64,000 bases of DNA, from assembly GCF_020184175.1 (NCBI RefSeq), contig NC_065530.1, forward strand, positions 37,115,260-37,179,259, in the 5' to 3' direction. Positions 21,170-36,100 of this stretch are shown piece by piece (the stretch's first letter is position 1; each line of letters opens with the position of its first letter). Both the position numbers and the translations under genes were made by a program. The notes beneath the pieces were generated by a model. That model saw only the letters and a program-made list of their open reading frames with translations, did no database searches and was not told where the DNA came from. Origin of the DNA: Aphis gossypii. Its lineage: Eukaryota; Arthropoda; Insecta; Hemiptera; Aphididae.

Positions 21170-24100
21170 CTAAAAATAAATAAATTTGTTTAGTAATTCA
21201 TACAATCGACACCAGTGTATTTAATGAATTATTAATACCTTCTCTACTTTTGAAAAGACTCTCAGTAAATTGTTGCCTGCAAGTTTCTTTATTTGTTCCT
21301 CAGTCCACGAATGATTACTCATTAATGATGTTAATAGCTGAGGATAATGTGATACGTCTTCAAGTCCTTTCGTAGTGCTGAAATCATTTTAATCGTAAGA
21401 TAACACATGTTTAGAAAATATATTTTCAATAAGATTTTAATACTTGGTTTGTTATTTTAATTAACTACCATGTATATTTATATTGATAATAATAAAACAA
21501 AATAATAATAGTATATAATATTTTTTTTTTATTTATTTAACTAGGTAAAAAGTGAATAAGACGACATCCTTATTTCCTATAAAATTATGATTGAATATAC
21601 CTAATATTAAAAAAAAGTATTTTCTACAGCTTATTAATGTGTAGATTTGAGAATTGGAAAGTCATCCATTTACTTGTACTCTAAAATTTGAATTACAGTT
21701 TTACAGTATTTATACGTATAATATTCACTGTATTAACGTATTGTAATATTACATACCTATTGAGTATATTACAGAATATGATATTTTCCAAATATCAATG
21801 ATGATTAACATAGGATATGATATAATAATTATAAGTATAAAGGTACCCAGTAATATCCATACAGTTTAAATACATTTATATTGTAGTCTATTGTTTATAG
21901 TATGTTATAGGTACATTTTACTATTTTAGTGTCTGAATTATTGGAATTATTGTAAATCGGCAACAGATTTGAGCCTGGTAATCCATAACCCACAGTTGTT
22001 GCATTAATTACATATATTATGTCATCACAATTCACGATTGATTCAAACCAAATATTGTTTTAGGTTCTATAATATTATTATACTAGAAAGATACAATGTA
22101 CACTACAGTTTAAACATACATAATATTATTATAGCTGATGGATTAATTTTTTATTTTGTATAATTATATAATAATAATCAACAGTATCGAGATGGGTATA
22201 GGTAACGGATAGCCTGATAATACTCATGATCTAATACTTAAATGATGGTACACAAATAACACGATACATGCATGTTTATTAAATATAACAGTATAATATT
22301 TAACAACCTAACCTAACCCAATATCGGCTGGATGCTATGATGCTAATAATTATAAATAAATAAGCAAAAGTTTATTAATAAATAGACAAATAGCTTATGG
22401 AGATTAAGATATTAATTTCGATTATATTATAATATTACAGTTGCATATTTATTTTTATACGATTTTAATATTCATATCTAGTTAAACATAGAAAATAGTA
22501 TAATCAGAATCGAAATCCATTCATTAACTTTTAAAAAATAAAATAATTAAATAGCTAATAATAGATAGGTAGTAGTAGATACCTACTTATTTACTACTAT
22601 ATTATACTATACACAATTTCACAAATAAATTTGTTGCTAAGAAATGTATATTAAAAATGTATTGTTTTATATTTTTATATTGAGTTGTCAAGTAGGTATG
22701 TATATTGTATAAACTAGAAAATGTATTTTATGAAATTAATTGATTATATTATATCAATAAAAACAAATGCCATGATTGCGTAGCATATACTTATTGTGCC
22801 TACCCATCAAACCTAATCCATATAAGAAATGTTACTGCATAAATTGTTTGTAAAATAGAAATATTGAATAGGTATATAAATATACCGGTTGAAAATTATA
22901 ATTTTATATTTTAATTTTAAAATTATTTCCAATCAATAAATTATTGTTCTTACTGATTAATTCCGTCGTAACCAGCACCCAGGCCGACATGGTCCTCTCC
23001 TGCTACGTTTTTGATGTGGTTAATATGAGCTGAAATAATATGTACGAAAAGAATCATTACTCAATTTTATTTCAACTAGCAACAAATAATATTTACCATA
23101 CTATGATATCAAGTACATACCAATAACTTGTTCCAATGTTGATGTAGAATTACAGCTTATAAAATATGAATAGAAGCTCACCATAACTATACCGTCGTTT
23201 AAGGCCTAAAATTAAAATAGTTTATATAGTACGATAATAATATGTATTTACTCGATTTAAGATTTAATAAAATTGGCGTGTACCACTAGTTTGAGCACGT
23301 GATCAGGAACATTTCTCAATGAAGTGCATAACGAATACGCACATGAATGTGAGAAGATTACAGGTGCTAAAGTATAGTTAAGTGCGTCTTCCATTGTTTT
23401 GACAGACGTGTGACTAAGGTCAACCATCATTCCAAGTCGATTCAATTCTCTGAGTACTAGCTAAAATATAATGATAAATTGATTTATTGATTATCGAAAA
23501 CTTCATTAAGATTTATTATGTATTATGCAATAATTTATTGTAATCAAATAATAATATTACCCTATAATAGAATAAAATATCATATTTTTGTTGTTAAATC
23601 AGTATGTATTGTAAATGTAATATCGTAAAAACATTATTCACAGTTAAACCTATACGGTTATATTACTAGAGTTTAGTTCATTTATCTGTAATTACTGTCA
23701 ACCCTTTTCAAAACCATCTTTTACTCATATGTGTTTAAAGTATCGTAATATATCTGTGTCATTCATAAAAACGAATAATAATTAGTTTTACGTATTTTTA
23801 CGTTATTATATTCCGTTGAAAGACGTCAACTCAAACGTCGAGGTTTTAGGACACTGTATAACGAAACAGTATCTAATATCTGACTGTACATACCTATACG
23901 TGCATAAGCTTTCAAAATAAACACAACACGAGATAGATACAACATTATTGGATTATACCTATATCTAAAAGTTATAATTACGAAATTTATGTTTAAAAAT
24001 AGACACGTTTCAAGTATTTTGAAAGGTAATACTTGACAAGCTCGATAATCATTTATTTCAACTGTAGGAGCTAAATAAATAACCTTTTATTTTAATCGTA

Positions 24101-27100
24101 AAATGAAATGATATATTTTATAAACGTCGTAGTGGTCTATGATTGGTTTGCAAATTAATAATTCCGAAAATCCGGGATGAAGAATTTACATAATGGCGTA
24201 CAGTATACATACTTGGCGCGTGTTTATTGACACATTAGCACACCAACTAGGTATATTATGGTGCATTGCAGTATTTCAATACGTGAAATAAATATGAGAT
24301 TGTACTCTACAACTGATACTAGCGCATAAAACTTGTAGTAGCACAATCATATGACCGATTTAGATTAGAAGTAGGTGGTATGTACGTGTTAAAATGGCAT
24401 TTTGAACGTTAGTTGGGTTATTTTTTCTTTTAATTGCGTTGTTGTTGTACCTATATCAAACGATAGCGGAAAAATTGTATTATTGTTGAAATTGAGTACT
24501 GAATTATTAAATGTAAACAACGACATAATAATAACAATAAAATTGGTTATATTTGTATATGGTTAGCGTTCTAGGGAGGTACTCAAACATTTATCGTGTA
24601 ATGAAAATTTGTATTAATTAAATAATATGAGATTTTCGTGTACGTGAATATGAATGCTGTTCTTAACGATAAATGAAAATATATTAATATACAAAGGTAC
24701 ATTTTTTTTTTTACGTTGGTCTGTATTTATGTTAATAAACTGCCGACAAAATGACCGGTATAGGTTATGAACAGGATCAAGTCAGTAATTAGCATATACG
24801 TACATCAATATAGGTATACTTTACATTCAAAACATACATTAGAGGATGGTATAAATATGGTTTATTTTATATTTAATATTATACGTTCAATGAATGAGAG
24901 TTTAATATCGAAACGTTCTTGTTGTTAATGTATATTATAATATATAATACATATGATGTGTTAGGTATATGCTTTATGCGTACTTACCAAACCAAATGGA
25001 GATAACCCTTGATGTTCATTCTCTGGTGAATCTAAGCCGGAACAACAGCCAGCCCTATTAAAAATAATATAATATTTTATCCGTCCGTGGTCAGGTTAAG
25101 TTATTACTTCCATTGCCTACCTAACAGACATTTTTTATTAACGTTCTAAAAAAAAAAAAGAAAAAAAAAGCAATATCATAAATAATAACTTGCAGAATTA
25201 TTGAGATACCAAATGTGTCTACCTTCAAAGACCAAAACCGTCCGACAAGCGTTCTAATCAATATCATATATCATCGGCTCAATGGTGCAGTACATATAAA
25301 AGCGTATAGGGCTAGGTAAGGATAGTACATATATTGTTTGGTGCTGTGACCCACGATTAAATAAACGTCTCGTCATCAACTGACTAACAGATCCCTTTGC
25401 TGATTCTCTTTGCGGATGTATAGGTAGTTTACAGTTTAAATCGAAAAATAAGGGTTGCAAACCGAATGATTCAAAGCCGTTTCAAATAGTATCCAATAAC
25501 AATGCTTATACATTTTCAAATAAACAGAGACCTTTGTGAATAGACTTTTTGATTAGGAGTGATGTGTATTAATGTAATTTCTTCATTAGTATTAAGAAAT
25601 TAAGTGGGACACTGTTAAAAAGTACGTTTTACTATGAAAGTATGAAATGAGAGAAAAAAAAATAATATAATTAATGAAACACTCAAATTGACTTTTTCGG
25701 CATTGTAAATACAACACAATAATATTGCTCAGCATTCGTGAAACTTATATACACTATTTTTACATATACATAATATGATTGAAACACAATCACATTGTTT
25801 GCAGGTATGAATAGGATACAGTGACTTTATATCTCCTAATCAAATCAGTTATCGACTGTACACGGTGATGATGAAAAATTGAATCCTTGCTAAACTTGCA
25901 GTATAGTTATTCAAGTGACTTTGAATGTAAAAGATACAACATATTATGTATAGAACTATAATTAAGCACAAAAACACATAAAACCAACCCAATGTATCGC
26001 ATTTCTTGTAATAGAACATCCATTGAAATCAGACGACAAAAACTTGTATACGAGAATCCGTATTGTTGTTACTAAACAAAACCCACTCATTGTATAAATA
26101 TTACATTAATGTATACTTACTTAAGCAAACTGAATAATCGTAACCCAAATATTAATATGTAAAATCTAACTTTAGAAATAGACGTATGCTGTATAAACTT
26201 ATTAAATAGCTCAGAACATAAAATAATGACCTCCAATGTGAAATGTGCAAATTTCAGTACAACGTCATATTATTATGTTATACTACGTATATAATACGTA
26301 TAATAATAAAATTTATTATGTAGAGGTTTTATTTTTGAAAAATGGAAGAAGATAAAAATAACATATTATAGGTACCTATGTACCTGAAACAATAAAATTA
26401 TATAATACCTAAATTACCTATATATATAATAACATTGGGTAGTTATTTTTTGATATACAGGATAGTTTATTCGAGTGTAGATTGATCTCAACTGTGTGTA
26501 TAATACAAAAAAATAAACTTATCATAAATAAAATCAGTTAAAATACTCAAAAAATATCTAATTCGTTCTTAGACCAAGAAACGATCTACAATTCCTTACT
26601 CTTTAGTTACTAAGGCTAAGTATACCAGGGTTGTAAAACGACTGACGGGCAGTTTAAAAAGAAAAAATAAACGTTTGCAGACAAGAAAGTGTACTTACAC
26701 GTCACAAGTCGCAGACAAATGTACACATCACATTATTGTTTATTAAATAATATTGTTTAAATACGTCAATTGGGAACGATACGCTTATGCCAACGGCGCA
26801 CGAGACGTTTTTAAAAACACTGCAAAAGCTCGTGTATAGTATTTATTATATTTTATAGGTGTATAGGGGTAACCTAACCTCTTCGGCAGCCAAGAACCTA
26901 TACGAACGCGACTCGCCTTTTATTACCGACCGTTATAAAATCGTAAATATAAAAGCCGAACGGGAAATATCCGTTCTCGATTAAATCCTAAACGGCCGAA
27001 CAGCAATACAGCTATTATTATTATTATTATAACGACCGCCAGCGCATTTGTTTTCGATTTCGTCTACCGTGTACAGCCATCGTGCGGCACGCGGTGACAA

Positions 27101-30100
27101 TACCTTACACATAACATAATAATAATATATAACTCTCATGGTCAGACTCAATAAAGTTTATGTAGGACATGACCCGCGCGCGTATTCGATTAGACCATTG
27201 AAACCACTCGAATGTGCTTTGCCGCAGAACACTTAACGACCGTGTGTGTGACGAAATTCAATCAATTCGGACCTTTTTTTTCCTCCTCACCGTCTCCTCC
27301 GCCGTCCACACTCTCGCGCGCTGACCGTCTCCTTCGCACCACTTCCGAACCGCTTGGCTCGTGTGCGTGTGCGGATTGATAAGAAACCAATGGGCCGAAT
27401 TAAGAAAAAAAAAAGTATTATTATTTCTAAACACTCTCAAAGTGGCTAGGTGATTTATCTTGTTTTTATCTTCTGCTCTTAGATTTATAGATTGTATCAC
27501 AATCGCTATACTGTTTTTTTTCTCCAGAACACTCAGTAAAAACGCACGCCCTCGAGCATTTTGTTACGAAACAGAAATAAAAAGTCTTAAGATTGTATCG
27601 ACGTTTTTCTGAAATAATGCCACTTATTATTACATCCATTAACTAGGAACAAAAGAACGCGAATATAAATGAAACAGTATATAATATTGTTGTTCACGAG
27701 TTTCATTATTTGCATACATCAATATAATATATTTATATAATATTATATATATATATATATGAGAACACAATTAGCTTACTTCAGGCAACTAATATAGAAC
27801 ATACAAAGTCATAATATGAGCAGAACACGTACAGTTGTTATAGTTAGCGTTATTCAAATTAACGAAATTTGATAAAGTTAATTATGAAAGTTGTTTGATA
27901 CATTAAGTGGATTCCACAAATATAACTTATTGGCATAATAATTAAGAAGACTTGGAGGTTTAATCAGATTCTGTTTCACACAATATGTAACTTGTGGTAC
28001 GCGGCGTGTAAGGTAGGTATTTTAAGTATACGTATACTATTGTAAAACGTTATTTGATATTTCAAAATATATACTTTGTCATTGAGCGCCAAAGTAGGTT
28101 AATTATGCTGATTTTACGGAAAGAGATTATATCGACAATGAAGTAGTATTGTAGTATTAACAGTTACTAATCTAAATTAATACATTTTTTTTTATTTATA
28201 TTTTTAATTTTCCAATTATTGGAAAAATTGAAAATACATAAGCACTATTCCGATATCTGAATTTATTCTTAATTATGTTACACTTATTCTTGTTGGTGAA
28301 TCTATCATAACATTTTGGTTTTTCAGATGACTATCAAAAATATCAAATAATAAATTATATCTTTTAGTCTATTAGCTAAATTATTAACATTTCAATTCAT
28401 GGTATGTATAAGATGAACAAAATTACAATGGTCACTTTGACGATATATGCGGTGCATTAATCTCTTCGCTTAACTAAGCTTTAAATACTCATTAATAAAA
28501 ACAACTTTTCATTCAATATTTGTACATCAACGATTTTATAAAATTAATTTGCATAAGCTAGGTTTTAAAATTATAAATAAAGGTTAGGTTGTCTTTAAAA
28601 AATCTAAAAATAATAGTGGTTTATCAACACGAGGGTGAAAAATAAATATAAAGCGATAGAATGTATTTGCGCTTTTTCTGTTTACTCTATTAAAAATGAA
28701 TTATGTTCAACATAATTATTGTTCACAACAAAATCTAAGTTACTTCTAAGAAGTTAATTCTAAGTTTAATGATACAAAACCATAACTAAATCATTTCATG
28801 ACTTCTTAGGTTTAGTATTTGTCAAAATTGAAGTAAAATATTGTGATTTTGAAAATAACTTAATATTTTGTATGAATTTTAATCAGCATAAAAATAGGCA
28901 GCCAATTGTTATATTGTTATGTTCTTACCACAGTGTATCGCAAGTATGCGTTAACGTTAAATATCGGGCACCAAGGCTATGGAAAATCCTGAGCACTGCT
29001 AGTGAATTACCCAGTGAATGACCACCTTCGACGCCAATTAGACTAGCAATTTTTCTTACTTTATGTGCCTCTCGTATTCCTGATTAAGCGATATAGATAT
29101 ATGCAATTAGAAAAAGACATATAATGTATTTATGATTTATGTCGTACCTTTTACCGATGTTACGAGCTGTAAATCACTGGAATAGGTTTCAGCCAACCTC
29201 CTAATGACGTCAATTTGTTCCATTGTAGTTTGGACACCGTCCAGGTGCTTTCTGCCACAGGGCACATATGCTGACCAAAACTGTCAACAACGAACACACA
29301 CAAGGTATTAAAAAAACATAATTTCATGTACCTACTTAATCGATGATAAACGTTATATTATATTTTATTTTTAAAGCATTATGGTGATATATTATACGGT
29401 TATTAAATCAACGAGTATTATTTTGGATTTTAAATTACATGTTCTAAGTTGTATTTTCTGGTAGAAACCAAGATTTTATATTAATACATTTAAGATTATA
29501 TTGTATTATTGATATTTAATTAAAATTTTATAAAAAAATACGATTTTGCGATAGCGATTTGTTAAAAAGATTGAATATAATTTCATTTTATTGTAATCAA
29601 AATAATATACATTATATTCAATACATAAAATATGTCCAACATCCATAAACCTAATAAGCAATTTAAAAATGTCTTAATGCACTTATACCCGATAAATTTT
29701 TTTTTTACTTAATAAATAATTATTTTTAATAATCATACTTTAATACTTTATATTTCACAATATTATACACTGCATAAAGAATATTAAGTAAGATTGGAAA
29801 CGTATGTACGAGTATAATGAGTATATATAATATATATATATATATATATTATACAACGGGTGCATTAATAACCAGTATTAAACTTTCTAAATTGTCAATC
29901 AAATTCAATATTATTATTTAGTTAACAAGATGTGATGGGATTATGAGAGCATTGTATTTCATCGATTCCATTAAAATATATCGATTTAATCAACTATAGA
30001 TAAATGTTGAAATGATTGACATATCATTAAAGGTATGCATAATTCAACTAAAATACTGAGTAATATACAAACTATGTGCTGTAAATAGGTAAATTTATGA

Positions 30101-33100
30101 TATACATAATAGTAGATATTATATTTAGCGTATAGGCAATTAAAATCTAAAATATAATATAATCAATACAAACCTATTATATGTACTACCTGTATATGCG
30201 ATACATATTTAATTTGCATAACAATTTTTTATAATAATAATAAAAGAAAAATGATATTATATTGAATGAAATAACCGCTAGGAGTTCATATTTATATTTA
30301 TTTATTTAGTTTTTGATCGTAGAAATAACAAAATTTCAATAACATCATTAACTTCACTAATGCCAAATAAAAGATAAAAATACGAATAAATGAATCACAA
30401 TATGTGCAACATTATAATTAAAATGTATCCTAGTTATATAATAATTAATAATTGGGCGTGACGATAAGAAAATATTTATTCGATTTAATTCATAAATGTC
30501 GTCAACTGATTTAGTAGATATAAACTACTCGTAAACTTTTATGAGTGAAAATAATTTCTTCATCTAATAAAAACGATAAGAAAATATTATTTGTCGGTCC
30601 TTTTTAGTCGATGTTTTTTGTTTTTGGTGGTTCCTGTTATACCTACCGGTATAATTTGTACAAAGCACTGAATAAGGATTACAAAAACCATATTGTGGTA
30701 AAACATTATAATTCTTTGAACACTTTAACGAATAAAACAAGTTAATTAAGCTTGGTATACTTATAAATAAATAAATTATAAAAGTCAACGTGTAATTAAG
30801 ACTTATAAGATAAGAGAAATTTAAATTTAATTTCAAAAAAAATATACAAGCAACCATATTATACATATTTTTCGTACATTTTTTATAAATAGGTTTTTAT
30901 AATTTGCATGAATTTAATTATTTATATTATACAGCAAATGATACTTTTAAAATTTAATTATGGAAATAACATACTAATACTTATTTTAAATTTGGATTCA
31001 ATTTTAAGACGAATATTATAGTCATAGAATCTATATGCAATAAATACTGGAGCAACTTAGCTAACGATTAACTATATTAAAAGTAGAGAAATTGTCGATA
31101 TATTTTATCAAATAAATAGATATAGGTAGGTAAGTTCATTCAAGAGGATTGAAAACCGATGAATATTTACGAATATCGCGTAAGCTATTCGCGTCCCATA
31201 AATTATTTGGTAACATTTCAATCTGTGAAAAGCAAATACCTAGTCATTAATATAGATAAGTTTTTCCATTATATTATATGCACTGGACAATGTTATACTT
31301 AATCTGCACTATTATAACGTGTTTTTTTTTATAAACCTATTATGTTAAATATAGAAACTATTAACTAATATTTAATAAATCTAAAACGATTATAATGATT
31401 AAAAATCATTATTGTTGGTGTAATTAAAATTTGTAAAATATCTCGTTTAAATAAATGAGTCTGAATTCTGGTAAAAATAGAAAATATCTATAAATATCTA
31501 CTTACAAGCAACGCGCATTGTTGAATTTTAGTCAAAATTTGATTTAAAATGTAAAAGTAAACGTGCTAATGTGCAACTTACAAAAATTGTTTGTCAAATT
31601 TTAACGAATGATTTGCAAAATATTAGGCCTAGATTTAAGTTTTATAGAACAAAGTGATAGTGTTAACTTGACTTACGTGCGTTTCAAATTATAATTATGT
31701 TCTATTCTATTGAAGAATTATTAAGTTTGCATATTCAAAAGAAAAATATTTGAATCAGACACAGGTTTGATTAAAATATTTTATAATTTTTATCATCAAT
31801 CGCCAATCGGTATAGATGACCTAAACCATATATTTTTCATTTTTGTCAATATTTAACGTTCTGAATATTATCTATATAATTCTATAACTAGATAATGAAT
31901 GGCATTTGAATTTTATATATTTTACTTAACTACCTTGGCTAGGTTATGTAGATTATGAATTATTGTACTGGGACAGGTATTAAAATATTTTTTTCTTATT
32001 GACTATTTTCAATACAACAGCATTTTTAATAATCCAAACTCGAAAAATTTCTTTGTTTTCTTGAAATGTTTAATAAAAACTCCAAAATTGATAAAAAATA
32101 TAACTGATTATTATTTATATAAAATATAGTTAGTTTAATCTAAATAAAAATATATTACTCGATAAGAATGACACTGATGTGAAATATAATTTTTTTAAAT
32201 AAAGTTTTATAATATCGAAAAAATATATGACATTAAACACGCGCCTGTTGAGAAAAATACATTCGATAACAACTTGTTAAATTATGTTATTTGACCTATT
32301 TAAATTAGGTACATTATTGTACATAAATGAAATCATTAATTTTGTTAGTAAAGGTACACTATACATTTATGAATATTGAATATATGAAATTGTATTTGCA
32401 AATCTAAAAACACTTTTTATTTCATACAAATTTAAAACCATTTACTATGATTGAAATACAGAACACGTATTTTATTTTAATATAAATTATAATATGCATT
32501 TTGCAGTCCAAATATCGTAAACTTTAATGAATAATTTTTGAAAATTAATTTAATAAAATGTATCACTTAACTAAATTTGCAGCAAGGTTAAGGTTAATTT
32601 AATTTTAAAACATCTCAATTTTCCAGAAACATAATAGGAATGTTCCAACTTGAACAAATTCAAAGTAGGTACCAACTTTTTTACATAGGTATAAGTTAAA
32701 AATTTAAAATCGATGACATGTGTTACATATAACTTTTGGAACACGTTTCCTAACTTCAGCAACGTTAAATAAAATATACATAATTATATAATCAATAACT
32801 TTTTTTTTTCGTTTTGCAGAGTATAGAACTTGCAATTAAAATAATAAATTTTAGATGCCAATATAATTAAAAATAATTATTGCATTTTTGTGTGAATACT
32901 TTAAAGTTCTGACCATAATATGTATACTCTATGTCTGTTAGAAATGTATTAAGTTATTTATTAAATATACATTAAATGACTAAAAACTAATTGTAAAATG
33001 ATATAGTGATTTTAATAAAAAAAAATGGATCATACAGAACAAAAAAATATTCAATAAAAAGATGATTTTAAACACAAATAAATTACTAACAAATATAAAA

Positions 33101-36100
33101 TATATTAATAAATTATATTTAAATGTTTTTGCACGTAAGATTTTATCTGGTATCAAATCTATTTAACTTTCAGGCCTATACAATATTTTTGTAACATTGA
33201 ATATAATTTTCGGTCTACTGGTTTAATAGCGATTTCACTAAGCAGAAAACATTATATGATATTTTAATATTTTGAAGATGATTTGTAATTTTAAAATTGG
33301 ATTAAAATATTTGTGATTTGATACAGATTTTATAAAAAAAGTTTTTGAAATATTTGAGCTTCTTTCATTATTTTAGAAGTAAATATACGCACTTAAATTC
33401 AATGTTTGTGAGCATACACCATGAAAAAAATATAGTAAAAATATTGCTTTCAATTTTAATAAGTACTTATTTATTGTATTTTATATTAAGTTGATAAATT
33501 AAAACAGTAATAAGTAAATAAATTAATATCACTTATAACTACTAATGATAATGATCATGATATTTATTTATATTTTTTAATGAAATCAATTAACCCACAG
33601 AAGTATTTGAAGTCTTGTTGTTCAATATATATATTTGCAAAAAAAAAAAAAAATATATTATTTTGAAATTTTGGCATAAAGTATTTAATTTAAGTAATAA
33701 TTAGTAATAATAAACTATAAAGTCGGGTTAAAATATAATTGCAATAGTATAGTAGGTAATATAGAATTTAATATTTAGTAAACCAAAAATAATTTTTATC
33801 ATCATGTTATATAGTTATTGTTTTGGAAGTATTATACTAAAGCAGTTACCTTATAATATTTGCATCCAGAGCTTAATTGTTAGTATAATCATAATTACAT
33901 TTCTTTCTAGGTAGAACCAACTGAGTTTAAAGAATTAAAATCAAGTTTTTTTTAGAAAATGTAAATTATGACACAAAGTAATACCAATAATATAGCTAAA
34001 TATACAATGTAGATATGTATACATTTTATATATTGTGTATGCTATATAGGTGAGTGTAAACTTTATTATTCCATTTTAAGGCGATTAACATTAATACATT
34101 TAAATAATATGATCTGGGTTAAATTTAACGACAATTAAACAACATAATTCGTTTTTATTTAAATAATATATTTACCTAGTGTTATTTTGTTTAATGATGT
34201 CAAGAATAAGAAATAACAGTTACCTATTTAATTAAAGAGTCATATAATAATTTATGGGGAAATAAAATTTTTGATAAAAGAAAATAAATGTATACAAAAA
34301 AAAAGAAAAAAAAAAAAAAGAAAAAAGAAAACACAATTAAATAATATTGCTGTCATAAATTATTATAAGTGCAAATGAATTAATTTATACATTTATACAT
34401 TAAGCTCTTATGAATTTTTAAATTGGTTTTAATAATTAAAATAATTATAAATGAGTATTGTAACTACAAAACAATTAAAAAATACATTCTTAGCTTCACT
34501 CAGAATCTAAAACTTTGATAGTTAAGAAAAATTGTATTTACTTGAAAAATTATTTAATTTTTTTATCAATATATTTTGTTATTAACTTATTGTCTTAAAA
34601 TATTAGAAAATTGTATATTTTTTGTATTTAAAAAGATATTTTCTAATCATTTATTGAAATAATTTTTTATAGGTTAAAGCTCTTACAAATAAAAAGTCGT
34701 GCCTTAAATCTATATTATTTTATGAGTTCAAATAATATTATAATTTAAGGGGTATTGTCTTAATATCTAATTAAATACTGACCTCCAAAATTTAAAAAAA
34801 TATAAGTTTTTAAATTTAAAGGCATGAATTTATTCGAAATTTGGATTAAATAAATAATAGGAGTACATATTCATACATTTAAATGGAATTCTTTCACTTG
34901 GAATAAAAAGTTAAAATTAGAAATTTTACATTGATACTTATTTTTTTAATGGATATTTCGATATTTTTCTTCCATGTATAAAAATAAAAAATTAAAATAC
35001 TTACATAACTATATATTATGTTCACTACTTTACAAAATGAATGAAAAATTATTAATTTTGTTTTGATATATTCCAAAAATCGTGAAAATTTAATAATACT
35101 TAAAAAAAATATTTTCTTAGAGTAGGGTATTTTTCTCCTCGTAAATATTATATGAGATTCAAAACAGAGTACCTCGACATTTGAGAGCCATAAGCGTTGA
35201 CCAACCCTGATGTAAATATTAAATTTGAATATTACATTGTACTCGATTTTATACAATAGGGCCAATTTCTTTTAGAATGTATTTTACCGACCACTAGACA
35301 CAAAACTACAGAAGTGAATTTTAATATCCTAGACCCTATAGAAATCGACAAAAATATTTATTTTAATGTAAATGCATTATTTAAAAAAACTGCAAACAAA
35401 TATTCAAACTTAAAATATATGAGTATAGTTAATTATTTTATAATTTTTATATAGAATAGCATAACTTAAGTATTAGAACCACGTGAAGTAATAAGTATAA
35501 ATTATATAGTTATTGATTAATTTACTATATATTATTTAAAATAATCATTTTTTTTTCATAATATCATCTATACTAAATTATATTGATTGAATATTACTAA
35601 TTGAGTTATTTAAATAAATATGTAAATAATATATGAATGTTGTACATCAAATATTCAATGATATTTATTTAATTATAAAATATATTTATGATAAATTTTT
35701 GTAGTTTTATATCGATAGATAATTGAGATTTTAATCTTCATGATACCTTTCTTTTTTTAAAAAAAGTTCACGATTTTTGAAAACGTCAGGTTTTAAAAGT
35801 AAAATAATTATAATATAACGGATAAATAATTACCAATTTTTGAAAGTTACTTCATTAACTTAAATTTTAAGTTTAAAAAAATTGACATAATATAAATAAG
35901 AATATCTATTTAGTTTTCTGTTATAAACAAAATATCGCACAACTCTTAGTCATAATACCTAACTAAGTTTATTTTTAATGAATATAAACTTTAAATAAAG
36001 AATTCACAATACAGTTATCTTTTTCTTATACCTACATATTTTAAATAAATAATGGAACATTTTTAAAGGCAACTATGTGTAAGTATAACAAACGATAATT

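Larger units (their letters stand above)
25055..28928 (-). other. Dipeptidase intron 4, with a CpG-rich island
   Basis: This intron is mostly AT-rich but contains the island described at 26690-27560 and an (AT)n tract at 27744-27760. Open frames at 25254-25460 and 27258-27500 do not resemble proteins. Confidence 0.7.

Noticed and set aside
25254..25460. 68-codon minus-strand frame with mixed composition
   Set aside because: It is next to dipeptidase exon 5 but has no acceptor/donor pair in a fitting phase, and the family needs no extra residues at that position.
34894..35265. 123-codon minus-strand frame in dipeptidase intron 2
   Set aside because: Low-complexity Phe/Ile/Lys-rich reading, no domain, no splice-supported context.
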